The position numbers and the translations under genes were made by a program. Below the pieces are notes generated by a model. It saw only the letters and a list, made by a program, of their open reading frames with translations. It did no database searches and had not been told where the DNA came from. DNA of 64,000 bases, from assembly GCA_900175165.2 (NCBI GenBank), contig FWWN02000668.1:124001-188000 (forward strand). Direction: 5' to 3'. Position 1 is the stretch's first letter, and each line of letters begins with the position of its first letter. Shown here one piece after another: positions 1-13,379 of this stretch. This DNA is from Rhizomucor pusillus. Its lineage: Eukaryota; Mucoromycota; Mucoromycetes; Mucorales; Lichtheimiaceae.

Positions 1-1212
1 TTTGGGACCAGGAATTTGGCGAGAGTCCACGCCCGAAACGAGGTCGCCGTGCTCTAGGTGCTGCGCGGGAACGGTCAACAGGCATAAGACGGGGTACAGA
101 CAGGGAAAGCATTTTGGCACGATACAAGATTATGCAAGTTCAGGTTCAGGACAGGAACGGAAATTACTTTATGATCAAGAAAAAAGTCAGGCAAGTTCTT
201 TCTTTAGCTTCCAGATGCCATTGCGTAAGCTCACAATGTTTGCAGTGCTATCGATCCCAGTTTGCCCACCTATGTCAAAATCCCAGGAAAGCCGATACCG
301 AGATCGTGGGCTCATACCATATTGCAATTAGCAGAAGCAAAACCAGCGGGTACACCGTTTGGATCACACTACCATGAAGTACAAGATATACTCTCATTGG
401 ATTTGAAACAATTCGGTACATCGTTTACTGCTGTGTACATGGATCCTCCATTGCTGCTACCAGACGAAGAACCAACGCCGGGAAAGATTTCCATTGATGA
501 TCTGGCAAGTATAATGCAAAGTGGAACCTGCTCGCCTGTATTTGTATCTGACACTATTTTTATCTAGTCACGGCTGAATATACCTGATATTGTTCCATTC
601 GGTTTCCTGTTTATATGGCTGGAGAAAGAGTGGTTGCAAAGAATTGTTCAAATTGCTGCTGGATGGGGATTCAAATATGTCGAGAACTTTTGCTGGATCA
701 AGAAGAATATCAACAATCAAATACACAAAGGAAAATACCGATATTTTAACAAGAGCAAACTTTCCCTTCTGATATTCCGAAAGGTAGCTTATAACCTTGC
801 GAAAACAAGAAATACACTTCTGAGTAGCCTATTATGCTGTAGGATGGAGACATTGAACTTCGACATCAGCGCAATCCTGACTGTGTTTTCGATTTTATAA
901 AGCCGATGCTTCCTGGTAAGCCAGAGTTTTAATTTAGCCTGGAAATTAGCGGCTGTTGTACTCACAACACAAAAATAGGCGAGGTCACAGAGTCAAAACC
1001 AGCTTTTGTGTACGATGTGATCGAGACACTGCTACCAACTGCTGTGTACCATCCTGAAAAGAATCCAGATGGCAAAGGACTCTTGGAACTGTGAGTGTAT
1101 ATTTGCAAAAGTTTGCCTGCTTGCAACAACTTGCTAAAATGTTACATTGAATAGCTGGGCCAAAAAGGGCCAGCGAAGACAAGGCTGGACGACGGTTTTG
1201 GAGAAACATTGA
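1..1212 (+). CDS. MT-A70-family adenine methyltransferase-like protein, METTL14/MTA9-type (5' partial)
   Basis: The gene enters from the left edge. Coding is open in frame 3 from base 3 (charged, Arg-rich, then RYKIMQVQVQDRNGNYF). It continues in frame 1 from about 261 (LPTYVKIPGKPIPRSWA) and ends with TGA at 1210-1212. Hallmarks of MT-A70 methyltransferases follow in order: a DPPL tetrapeptide where the catalytic DPPW would be (about 440-451), FGFLFIWLEKEWL, WGFKYVENFCWIKKNINNQ, SKLSLLIFRK, IELRHQRNPDCVFDF, VYDVIETLLP, LLELWAKKGQRRQGWTTV. The family methylates adenine N6 in DNA or RNA. Trp to Leu in the fourth motif position is typical of non-catalytic partners such as METTL14 (EPPL) and ciliate MTA9. 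I infer a partner subunit of an MTA1c-like 6mA DNA methyltransferase; an RNA-directed role is not excluded. Introns at about 191-260 and 505-567 fit best as GC-AG; others are near 784-841, 923-978 and 1091-1153. Confidence 0.8.
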
Positions 1213-1745
1213 CGAAAACAATGAATTAAAGACATTAACATTTGCTGCATAATTCCACATTGTCAATGTTTCAAGAACCTTTACTGGTTTACCACCCCGC
1301 AATAATCGCGCGATAGAAATTGTAGAAGGAGCTCTTGAGATCTTCAGCAGTCAAGCTTAACTTTCGGATGAAGATATTTTTAGCAAGAGCCGTTGCCCAT
1401 ATAAGGAAAGAACGGATCGACACGCCTCAAGGCACAAAGTGGTCGATCACATTAATGTCAACTTTTCGGTCTGTGGTGATATCTGTAAGATAACAAGAAA
1501 AATTGCATGGGATAGGGTTAATGCAAAGCTTGAATATACCTTGAATGATGTGACTATTTCAATTCCTGCAAAACAGTAAAGTGGATGTGAGTGTGGCGAA
1601 AAGAGGGGCAACCTGAAAATGGAAAGACTCCGCCAACTGCAGGGCAAAACGGGAACACGAAAAACCACATCAAAAAGCTTGCGCCCCGTTTTGTTAGGCC
1701 AGACTTGTTTCTCTCTCTCTCTTTTGCTTGTTCAACACAGCAAAC
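1213..1745. other. Intergenic, no gene seen
   Basis: This AT-rich spacer lies between the methyltransferase stop and the start of the FkbM gene, both on the plus strand. Only short non-conserved frames are present. It should hold the 3' UTR of the first gene and the promoter of the second, with a CT-rich run just before the ATG (about 1710-1735). Confidence 0.5.
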
Positions 1746-3686
1746 ATGATGAAGTCCTGGCTAAGTTCGAGGGCTTGGCTGCTTGCCCTGATATTCCTAT
1801 TCTTCATTGCAAACTTGATCTTTTGGACATATAATCCTCGCGACAACTGCGATCGGCATGGCAACTGCTCTCCAGAAATGCATAACGTGAGTGTTCTTTT
1901 CTAGTCATGAACTTCATCGCAGTAGATGCTCAAAGATGCTGCAACAGGAACATCATCACCCTGAAGGCCCGGAAGCAGCGCCGCCACCGCCACCTCCTCC
2001 ACCTCCTCCACCTCCTCCACCACCAGCTGTGCCTGCCCCTCCACCTCCACCACCGCCACCCGCAGAAGCAAAACTGTATGGACCCGCCCAACTCAACCTC
2101 CAACCGATCAAAGCTCCAAAGACCTACATCCCTGGTATGACAATCGGTGTTTTCTTGTCATTTACGTGGATCATGACACTAATACAAATGCAGCAAACCA
2201 TCCTCCTTCCGCCAAGAGTCTTGAGATCATCGCACCCACCGCCGATAAGACTACGATGCGATTGGTTAATGGTGATACCCTTACCTACGCTGGCGTGGAC
2301 AATCCATGGCAATTTGGAGTCGTAAGTTTTTCAGCATATTCCACCTAGTGATGTGAACATCCTTGATTAATACTCTATTGTAAAAGATCCACTCCAAACC
2401 GGATGTTTTCATTGCTTCAGAGGGCCACATGGCAGACATTAACAACCATTACTGGCGTGAACACCGTATTTATACGCTCATGAAATGGATACTCCGTGTA
2501 TACCGACGTGATCCGGAGAGAGCTACACCTTTGGTTATGGTCGATGCAGGTGAGCGTCGTTGGATCAATGCGAGTGTTGGTGTATATACAGTAACTAACG
2601 CATTGTCAATCAAAATGCTAGGTTCTAATCACGGTCTTTTCTCGATGGTTGCTGGTGTAAGTGGTGCCCACGCTATTGCATTTGAGCCGCAAACGAACCT
2701 ACGCAGTAAGTCGAGCAATGTCGGCTTGGATACTTTCGGGTAAGCTCACATTTCTGCTAGGTGTTATCAACCTTGGAGCACGTCTCAATCAAGTATCCGA
2801 CCGTCTCCGAGTATTGCCATGTGCAGTTCTCGACAAGTTCCGAAAATTGTCCATGTCCAACTACAATGTCAATGACGGTGGCATTGGTTTCTTGGACTAT
2901 GAGACGAAGAGCAATGTCATGCAGACACAAACTATTCGGTTGGATACTTTGCCGTCGTTTGATATCCTCTTCCATCCTCGCAAGAATTCTCTTTACAATA
3001 GCGTGGATGAAATTAATGCCAAGTATGCAGCTGCTATCAATGCCGCCACCACAGAGGCGACCAGCGCGACCAAGCCAAATATCGATCAAGCGTTGCTGTT
3101 CCGCCAGCCTATCCATTTCTTGAAGATCGACGTCGAAGGTTTCGAGTTGCAAGCTCTCGACAGCGCATCTGAACTCTTCAACGCCGGTCTAGTTGAGCAC
3201 TGCGTGCTCGAGTTTGGCCCTCCCAACCGCTGGGATGTTACTCTGGAGAATGCACACGACATGTCGGAAGAAGAAAAGCGAAAAATTACCAAGAATCATG
3301 CCAAGCGTGTCCTCCACCGCGCTGTTACTGATTGGAACATGGATATCTACCTCCTTCCAGCCATCGGATGGGACCGCACCGTCGAGTGGATGATTGACCA
3401 CAACGAGGACTATGGCAAGAAGCCGCACGAGAACAGGGTCGTACACTACCTCAAGTCCTGGGACTTTGACGGCAAGCCTAAGGATGGAGATGAATTTGAA
3501 GCAGAGTTGGATAACAAGCAGCAAGTTGTTACCGAAATCGTCAAGCTGCCACCGCGGCTTATCGATGAATACATGGAAGATCTGGACAAGATTGGTGAAA
3601 TGTATCTATGGTTTGCCAAGCGTAACGGCAACCCTGCTGTGCTCAGGAAATTAGAAATTGGCAGAAAGAGCCAAACTGAAATGTAG
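1746..3686 (+). CDS. FkbM-type methyltransferase with N-terminal signal anchor
   Basis: The first exon (ATG 1746) encodes a short N-terminus with one hydrophobic segment (WLLALIFLFFIANLIFW), as in type II membrane or Golgi proteins. After an intron (about 1887-1935) comes a stem with two long proline runs (about 1979-2060). The catalytic part follows over several exons: VMVDAGSNHGLFSMVAG (an SAM-binding motif I-like glycine region), AIAFEP, then one long exon 2760-3686 with VINLGARL, FLKIDVEGFELQALD and HCVLEFGPP. LKIDVEGFE is the signature of the FkbM/Methyltransf_21 family, which O- or N-methylates small molecules and glycans. The anchor suggests action in the secretory pathway on a glycan or lipid, but the substrate cannot be read from sequence. 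The C-terminal ~120 residues are charged and specific to this protein. Confidence 0.85.
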
Positions 3687-3874
3687 AGACAAACATTCTA
3701 TTTAGCAATATTATTCCTTCTTTCTGTTCATACTGTTATTTTTGTTGTCGTTGCTGCTATTGTCATCATCACCAAGTGAAAATGATTAAAATTACATTCA
3801 GCAATTTTCTTTATCGCAAACTTTTCAACGGTTCTTTGTGAATTACAATTCAGTCAGTCTATCCTTTCCAGTGA

Positions 3875-6841
3875 CTACTTGATAATTGAATACATACCAT
3901 ACGGTTTAACTACTTCGTACAGGCGTTGATATGGTCTGAATGCAGTGCAGTCCACTTTGAGTGCATTGAGCTGTTTGATGATGTTAAATCCTTGTCCAGA
4001 AAGGGTCGGCACAGCAAAGATTTACCTCTTGGCCGATCTGACAAACATCGAGTAGGATTTGCAGACGTATTTTATCTTCATCTGTCATGTTCCCTTGCTG
4101 GCCTGTTGAAGGCGAATTGGCCGAACCGGTCTTTCGTCCCTTCTTCATCCTTTTCAGGGAATCCTCCATCTTCTTTATGCTTGTCAAGAGTTCGGTTATA
4201 ATAGAATGATATCTAGCGACACAGTGAGCAACTGACACTAGAATATTAAATCTATCAAGCCCATGATAGATTACCTGGTTAGGACAACTTCAGCAACCAT
4301 GGAACCCCACAATGCACGTTTTTGATCGTCTATCCAGGTTGCATATTGATCGATAAATGTTGTAAAAGGTTTAAAAATATTGGGTATAAAGTTGGAGTGT
4401 TCGGTGGGCGGTTGTCGGTTGGTGTGTCTATATTGGCTAGTGATATTACGTACAAGTTTCAAATGCTCGATGCAACGGCGGCTGATGATATTGGTGATGC
4501 GTCGTTGGATGTCGGGAATGGCAGAGTCCTGTAATTTGTGCAGTATAGCGTCTACGCTATCTGTAAAGCCGTCAGGCTCTGCGTACTCGATCAACCATAT
4601 ACGACCCTGTTTTACCTTTCAAGGATGTGGAGTCCTGGGATCCCTCTGGGAGTTTAGGCAGAGCAAGAGCATCTATTTTATCTCGAGACTACCAAAGAAA
4701 ATGGCTCGTGAGCATAATGGTGGAACGTACCCTCCCAGTATCTCTAGATATACTTGCCACTGTCACAAACGTCTCAACATCGTATGCAAGAACTACAAAC
4801 AGCATCTCATCCGCTGTCTCCTTCTTTTCCTTGCCGGTGCCAGCCGATGACGAGTCAAGTTCGTTTTGCATCACGTTCGAGACCCATAAATTATATCGTT
4901 TTAACAGCTAGACAAATCAGGCTTTAGATAATTTATATGCCTGAAATTCCGCAAACCTTTTTACCTGAAGAGTGAGCTTCCAAAATCGGTGCGACAATCC
5001 ATATAAAAATACACGATCCGACCAGCACTGCTCTACAGCTTTGATAACTGCTTTGGAAGCAGGCAAGACAAGACCTAGACCAAATATTGTTACAATTTGC
5101 GACAATTATACTCATCATATTTGTTCTTAGTGCACCTTCTTCCTTCCGTTGTTCTATTTTATCCGTCGGAATTGTCAGCTTTGAGTTGCTCAATACGTCT
5201 TCAACGATGTTAACAATCTCCCTAAATCTATACCAGTAATTAGCATCCATCCTCCCAACAGATACTCCTGGTACTGACCGTAGTTGAAAGTATACAGGCA
5301 GCTGCCATCGTTTCATAAACTCGGTGTATCGCGGATGTTGTCGAAAGTATACAAGAGACTTTTTGGAGCTACATAAGCTCTCCAGATTAGATACGAATGA
5401 AATCGAAGCGGTGTAGTTCTAGCAAATTAAAGAATTATCAATATACAATGCAACCCAGCAATAAACGGTAAAGCCTACCTTGTGGAAAGTATCCGTCTGT
5501 CCCGGTGCGTATATGCCGCTGAAATCCTTGTTTATCCGATCCACCAATTCAGTCCAGAAAGAGTTGACCACTACTTCGTAACTCGTGCCTCGCAGGGTCT
5601 TTTGTGCAATATCCAAAATTGGCTGCAGGTCATTCGTGGCAAAACTTAGTAATTTACCATACAGCACCGTGAGTGGATGAGTGCTCGGTGCATCGTCAGA
5701 GCGTGGTGGATCCAGCACTCTTTTTGTCATTGTCTTTGCCAGGAAAGGGCGAACAAACTCTTCCCGAATCAGATCCTCGGCAACTCGTGTTTGGTCGATC
5801 AATGCATATGTTCTCAGACATTGAGTCAGCGCATGCGTTGTTGAAGCGCTCGTTTTCCCTGCTTGTATTTCTCGCAACGATGATGATAATGATCGTGACA
5901 GTTTGTTTTGTAGAGTATCCTTGATCCGTTTTATTCTCTGTTCACTTTGTAAGCAAATACTTTTTCCTCCAAAGGAATCTTCGTAAAAATACATACCCAC
6001 TCATTTTCTGCCATGAACGGAGAATCCTTGGCCCTTCCTACCAAATGCTGCATTTGATTGAACTCGATGGCTACTCTTTCAATCTGCTTCCCGAGACTAA
6101 ACTATGTTAACGCCGTGTTATGTATAGACATTTATTCATCGTCGTACCTCTTATCAGAGCCTGACACTTGACTGCTTGCAGGTTCTCCCGTATTTTCTGC
6201 ATTCGCATTGATCTCCAACAATTTCTCGATTTTGCTCACAGAGTCATGTATATTAAGATATAGCTTGAGACTAGTCTAAAACATCAAATGAATACATGCG
6301 ATTTATAACATGGTTCTGGAGATTTTCGTACCTTCTTCTCGCGTATCTCTGCTCGGTATCGCAACTGACTCTCGAGATCGTCGATGGTTGCCTGGAAATG
6401 GTCTCTGGCTTGCTGTAAAATATAGATAAGCATCTCATACGCAATCAATGCAATCAAATATCCACTGCTCACCTCTGCCTTTGTTCCCATTTTCAAAAGC
6501 GGCCGTCTCAAATCATCGATAGTCCGATCGACGCCTTTCAGGTTGGTAGACAAGTTGATAAAGTCTTGGTAGTCGCGATTTATGAGTTCGAACAGCTCGG
6601 TCTTCAAGTATCTCAAATGGTTGTTAAGCTCTACTTTGAGTCTTTCTAGTCCAAGGTGTCGTCGACTTGAAAGAAACTGATCGGGATCAAAGTGAGGTGA
6701 GGTGAACGCGGAACGATCGACGGCAGTCTTTGTCAAAGGCTGTAAATTGCTGCGCAGTGTCTCATCGTCTTCGTCCTCGTCGCCGAAACTAAAAACGGCT
6801 CGCTTTCCTCGTGAATTGCTCCGTTGCGCCGAGGAGGTCAT
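3875..6841 (-). CDS. COG2: Conserved oligomeric Golgi complex subunit 2
   Basis: COG2 is a lobe A subunit of the COG tether, which directs retrograde vesicles within the Golgi. The N-terminus is diagnostic: FDPDQFLSSRRHLGLERLKV, then LNNHLRYLKTELFELINRDY and QDFINLSTNLKGVD, a helical CATCHR-type start. Downstream exons on the same strand add coiled-coil segments, a conserved middle (GTSYEVVVNSFWTELVDRIN, SGIYAPGQTDTFHK) and the C-terminal part ending VVKPYGMYSIIK before TAG at 3875-3877. The start at 6841 (MTSSAQRSNSRG) is chosen over further in-frame upstream residues because an acidic leader and then the conserved block follow directly. About eight to ten introns. The last one (about 3971-4025) gives the best frame when spliced to the acceptor before LNALKVDC. 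Confidence 0.85.
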
Positions 6842-7327
6842 TGTCAAGAGAGGAGAAGGCTGCTGGTTCCAAGTGGCAGCCAGAGGTAAGCGATTGGGCG
6901 CTGAGAACAAAGTCGCGTGGGCGGATATTTCTATCTTAAAAAGTTGAAGGCGGCGCGCCGACAATTTTGATTACGATAATTGAAACGCATAGCAACCTTT
7001 GGAGGTCAATCAGGAAGACGGCTCGCTTCCAAAATATGTTAGACAACTTTACATCAAGATATACAAATGCTTGCTACTTTCAACATTTGACACACATAAC
7101 ACATAGCAACCATTCACTGTATCGTCAGCGGCGTTTAAAGTATTGGTTATGCAAAGTCTTCTCTCAGAGAGTCATTCTCCCTTTTTTTTTCATCTAAATC
7201 AAAGGCTCGCAAAATCACAGCGATAATCAAAAATATGGTGCAGCTAGACAATATCGCATTTATTTCCAGAACATGGAATTACCTAGGAAGCAAACCAACG
7301 AGTATCCATTGAGAACGACACAATAAC
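6842..7327. other. Intergenic: COG2 promoter and DERA 3' flank
   Basis: Both flanking genes are on the minus strand, so this stretch should carry the COG2 promoter and the 3' UTR of the aldolase gene. Only short frames without recognisable similarity were seen. Confidence 0.5.
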
Positions 7328-8089
7328 CTAAGCACTGCGTTTCTTGAACTCTTCCAAAATCTGAGCAGTAGCAGATGCACCGCATCTTGTTGCTCCTCTT
7401 TCCAACAGACCCAAAACTTGATCCAGGGTCTTGATGCCACCGGATGCTTTGACTTCCATGGACTCAGGAACCGATGAGCGCATCAACTCGATATCTTCAA
7501 ACGTTGCTCCCGAAGGTCCAAAACCAGTGGAAGTCTTTTGGCATTTGTCAGTGAAAGCAGGCAATGAGCATTAGACCAGTTAATGTTTTACCTTGACGAA
7601 CTCTGCACCGGCTGCTTGAGATATTTTGCAGGCAGTAACGATCTCCTCCTTGGTAAGGTATGCATTCTCGAAAATGATCTTAAAGATGACATTGGAGTTT
7701 TCTGATTTGCATTTAGTGATAATAGTCTTCAATTCTTGCTCGCACTCATCATATTTGCCGGATTTCAAGTGTCCAATGTTGATCACAACATCGAGTTCGA
7801 TAGCGCCGTCTTGCACAGCTTGTAATGCTTCTGCGACCTTGGCCGAGGTAGGCGAGTTGCCGTGCGGGAAGGAAATAACCGTACCGACGAGGACGTCCGA
7901 GCCTTTGAGAATCTCTGCTGCTTGCTTCACATCGCAAGGCTTGACGCACACTGACTTTACGTTGTATTCCTTGGCCAGGAGACAACCGGCTTCGACGTCT
8001 TTGGTAGTTTGTTCAGGTTTGAGAATAGCGTGATCAAAGACCTTTGCTAGTTGCGTGTATGTAAGGTTTTTGGTGTCGATCTGGGTCAT
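7328..8089 (-). CDS. Deoxyribose-phosphate aldolase
   Basis: This enzyme cleaves 2-deoxy-D-ribose 5-phosphate to glyceraldehyde 3-phosphate and acetaldehyde in deoxynucleoside breakdown. Exon 1 (about 8089-7592) starts MTQIDTKNLTYTQLAKVFDH and contains DHAILKPEQT, SVCVKPCDV, VGTVISFPHG, AIELDVVINIG and KIIFENAYLT. One intron follows Lys of EFVK, and exon 2 begins TSTGFGPSGA. Joined, EFVK-TSTGFG is the classic Schiff-base lysine motif, and VKASGGIKTL carries the second conserved lysine. The predicted length of about 234 residues matches the short bacterial-type class I enzyme. An upstream in-frame GTG at 8128 would add 13 residues, but the ATG at 8089 is the natural start. It is divergent from the Phe-tRNA synthetase gene. 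Confidence 0.93.
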
Positions 8090-8591
8090 TGTGCAGAATG
8101 TATCGTGGGAAGAGGATGCGCTCAACACGTCGCGTTGTGTTCTCGTTCCTTGAAGCCCGACGACCGGACGCGCATTCCGAGTATCCGATAGTAAACCTTG
8201 CTCTGGACTACATGCACATGGACTACTGACCTATGGGGAAAGAGTAACAGAACATTAGACTTTCGAAAGTCAAAGACAAAAGCACCTTTGATTTCTCCAT
8301 TTCTTGCTCGTGCAGCGTTTTTTTTTTTTTTTTCGTCTCTTGTAAATCAATTGACAGTTCTGATTCCGTTTTATAGCATTTGCTTCAATGGATGCTTGGA
8401 TGGACTATGATAAAGTACAACACCCCTCCAAGTATACACGAGTAGATATATCCTTGCTGGTGGTAAGCTTTGTGATCCAAAGTATCAAACTTTTGGAGAA
8501 GGGCAGTGCCCACTCGTCTCATCTTGGAGGTCCGAAAAACCAAGGTTGCCCTGGCAATTTTTGTGTTTCTGCCGCAGCTGTCAAAAAAGAA
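8090..8591. promoter_or_regulatory. Shared divergent promoter region
   Basis: About 500 bp separate the ATGs of the aldolase (minus) and the mitochondrial Phe-tRNA synthetase (plus). It contains a poly-T run (about 8320-8333). No coding capacity is recognised. Its role as a promoter is inferred from gene orientation only. Confidence 0.45.
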
Positions 8592-10123
<1,532 letters not shown>

Positions 10124-11440
10124 ATCAATAATTCGAAGGATAAAAGATAAATACATGCGTTAAATATATAAATGGATCAGCATTTCATTTATCCGAATGC
10201 TCGATGATCTTTAGTAATGCAAAATGAGAATCCCGTCCAATTCTGAGGAAGCTTGTACGCTCTAGCTTGATCGAAAAGAAGAAGGAAACATATGTAAATG
10301 ATCGTCATACGTTATCTCCAAAGTTTCAAGGCGCACTGTGGGTGTTGCACAAGAGAGAGGGAGGTGCAGCCGCCTCCCACCCTACTGAGATTTAGGGATT
10401 TGCTTCGGGCAGATAGACAGACAGTAGTCTCTCTTGGATAGGCAACAATTGCTTACGTTGTTAATGAAATATGATTTACCGCAAAATGCATGTTTTCTAA
10501 TCGAACATGTTTATAAGAGATCCATTCATGCTATACGACAACGGTAAAAGCGAACTGACTTCTTTGTACCCCGTCCTTTCTTTGTTCAAGCGATGCATAA
10601 AAAATAGGAATTTGTTGGCCTATTCGCAAGCACTTTCAATGACGAAATCCTTCTCGACTTTTTCTAGGTTTTTCTTTACCTTCTCTATAAATGCATATTG
10701 GATCCCCTCCTTTATCAATACGATTAATCCGCCCAAAAGCGCCTAGACTATCCGTCACCCTTCTCTTTACAGTGGATGCTATAGACAAGCGAAGATAAAA
10801 GTCATACGAGCGATCCGGTACTTGCTTGGTTCAGTATATATCAAATCTCCTCTTGACATTCTTGAATCGCTGCATTCTTCTAATAATAATAAATGATACA
10901 TCTAAAGCGATTAATAGAATAATATCTGCACAATGCATAGCAAACTATGATAGCAGCGAGAACCTCGAGTCCTGGGAGGAGCAAGAACCGTTTTAGACTC
11001 CGAGACTCACCTACAAGGAACGTCAACGAATTTGACGCCATCGAGACTTTGCTACAATGTAACTACCTCGATTTTCCGTATTGAATGATACCTTTGAACT
11101 GCCCCATGCCATCAAATTTGCCTAGCTTTCATATAATACCAAAGACAGGCCCAAACGCAGAAATTTTACCACAAGCTCATGAAAACAAAAAAAAAAAAAA
11201 AATAAACAGCCAGGCTTTGCAACGAGGCTGGCCACCAGACTTAAACGGGGGATCCACTGGCCTCACTCATCGTGAGAAAGGTGGCGAAGGGGTAAGGACC
11301 AAGGGGAAGAAAGTCCTAATTTTTTAACGCGCCTCATTACCTTGACTCAATGTCAAGATCTGTCGCCATAGTTTAGCTTTTTTCTTTTCAAGAAGAAATA
11401 AACATAAATCGTGTAAAGGTCTTTGCAAGCTTTCGTACCA
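10124..11440. other. Gene-poor interval
   Basis: After the PheRS stop I see only short open frames with irregular composition, plus a poly-A run (about 11189-11203). No conserved domain, tRNA-like arm or repeat was recognised. Confidence 0.45.
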
Positions 11441-11803
11441 ATGACCAGTTTTGATCCCTCACTGCTCTGTATCGTCACTGGCCACATGTTTTTGTATCGT
11501 GTTCGAATTGATGGCAAAGAGCTCGGTGGAGGGTTCCCCTTCCTATCGTAAAATTCTCTCGATGTGCATCACCACTGTTCGTTCGACCGTAAGCTTCGAC
11601 GCAGTTGATTATGATGCCATGTTTCTGTTTTCATGCAAGAGTAAAGCACCGCCGAAGATCTGCGCACAGCAGTACTTCATTTGGAGGCATTGGGAGGGTC
11701 CAGCATGGATTACCGAGTGCGTCCATCCAAAATGTGGGGATTCATCCAAACAGATGGACATATTACAAGACAAGCAGAAAAAGGAAATGCCTATCAGATA
11801 ACA
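11441..11803 (+). CDS. Possible small two-exon protein, unknown
   Basis: An ATG at 11441 opens a 34-codon frame (MTSFDPSLLCIVTGHMFLYR, then VRIDGKELGGGFPF). Removing a 46-nt GT-AG intron (about 11544-11589) joins it in frame to FDAVDYDAMFLFSCKSKAP, FIWRHWEGPAWITECVHPKC and so on, ending with a stop at 11801-11803, about 104 residues. I do not recognise the family. There are four to five Cys residues in the second half. The local region is otherwise gene-poor, and this could be a relic of a larger gene. Confidence 0.3.
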
Positions 11804-12886
11804 TGATTGACAATTTTTTACACATTGGTATGTTTCATTTCAAGCCTCTGCTTCTACATAGGGACAAAAATAATGCGACTTCATTTTGCCATCCTGACAC
11901 TAGCTTCGTGCTATGATGGCGAGAGTCTTTAGTATACATCATTTGATGGGTGCTATTGTAAATTGTCCATTGATGGATCGACTTACAAATATATGTAGTT
12001 ATTCGCAAAGGTAGCTCAGATAGTATCCTATTTCATATCCTTCATTTATAGTAGGATAATGACATTTTCATCACACCAATATATGCCTGTTCTTACGCTC
12101 AAACAAAACTCTATGCCCGAGCTGCTTCGACATCTTGAAGAAGACCACTTGTTCATACATTCTGGAACAGAGAAGGCTTCGATAACGGCTATTCCTATTT
12201 CTTTCCAGTGAGACAAGTCTATGATATATATGGCCCGATTCCTTTCTATATAGCCTTATTGCATCGTGGAAAGAAATTAGATGTCTCGCTTGTAATTCGT
12301 GACATCAATAGCACCTATTACAACTCGCTTCAGTATTTTTCTTGTATACATGCACTTTGTTAGCCCCGAATTCATTGAATGCCATCAGCATCTTGATTGT
12401 ATTAATATCACTTCCAGGAAAATATCTTCTTGTTTCGTGATTTCTGCGAGTCGTGACGTGACAGTTAGTATCAATACTTTCGACGCAGCCATCCGCAGCG
12501 CGAAACTAACTCTACTATCGTTTGAACCATCCCATGCCGACATCCCGCAAGTCAATATCTTCTCTTGATTTGCATGCATGGAATACATACGTCAACCTAT
12601 TTCAATTCACGAAGAATCTGCCTCCACTGATCTTTCTTGATAAAACAAAGACTCTACTAACAATTCGTATTGAATTTCTGTTGGACTACCATGAACCAAA
12701 CTATGTGCGCTATATTTTCTTTATGGCTTTTTAAGTGTCAGAGGAGCCAAACCCTACATTTGCATGGAAGTTAAGCGGAGAACAAGGGAAAAGATTATTT
12801 ACTGTAATACCTAAATTAATTGGAAGTGCCGTCATCAAAGGCATGTCCATACAACTGCAAAGAATGAACGCTCCCGCCAGTTATAT
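11804..12886. other. Gene-poor interval
   Basis: AT-rich DNA with only short frames. Nothing recognised except that the right end approaches the gag-like relic at 12887. Confidence 0.4.
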
Positions 12887-13063
12887 CTGTCGCGTAATGA
12901 CAGAGAAGACAATGACCGTTCCAAAACGGATCACTTGTTCAGCAGCTTGACACCGGATATCCGTTCTGATTTCAAGCTTTTCGAGAGGAATTTCCTCCAT
13001 CAGTTTGGCGGAGGTTCTCAGCCAACTACTCGTTCGGCATTGGAGAACTCGGAGCATTTATAA
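12887..13063 (+). pseudogene. Retrotransposon gag-like fragment
   Basis: A 58-codon frame reads DHLFSSLTPDIRSDFKLFER and then NFLHQFGGGSQPTTRSALEN before a stop. The pattern of a helix, then SDFxxFxxxFxxQFGGG, then a short helix resembles the capsid/gag region of Ty3/gypsy-type retroelements common in fungi. Flanking sequence is frame-shifted, with no protease, reverse transcriptase or LTR seen, so this is at most a decayed scrap. The call rests on motif resemblance only. Confidence 0.35.
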
Positions 13064-13379
13064 CGTTGCGGTCGTGGGACTCTTTTTCTTTCCTGGACTT
13101 AGCAAGGTCAGTATTGCTAATTATCTCTCTCCCATCTCTTTTTATCCCTTATTCAGTACGCGCATATTGCGAGTAATATGTAACTCTACCTTGTTAATCA
13201 CGTATCATCCATTGAACTTTGTATCGCAATAAATTATATTATAGCTCATTGACGTGATCTATCATCCAGTTCTGACATTGTGAAACGTGGTTTCGGAATG
13301 CTTCCTCACTACTCCTCTGCTGGTGTAACATAAATGGTGATGCAGATTGCGAGCTTCCGCCTCTTGCTTTTGCAATATC

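Noticed and set aside
2757..3152. 131-residue minus-strand frame inside the FkbM gene
   Set aside because: It lies wholly antisense to a clearly conserved exon, so it is a compositional shadow.
12955..13110. 5' exon of the sugar transporter
   Set aside because: The conserved first membrane span and WTVEL motif are encoded by exons from 13380 onward; the earlier segment reads as a gag-like relic instead.
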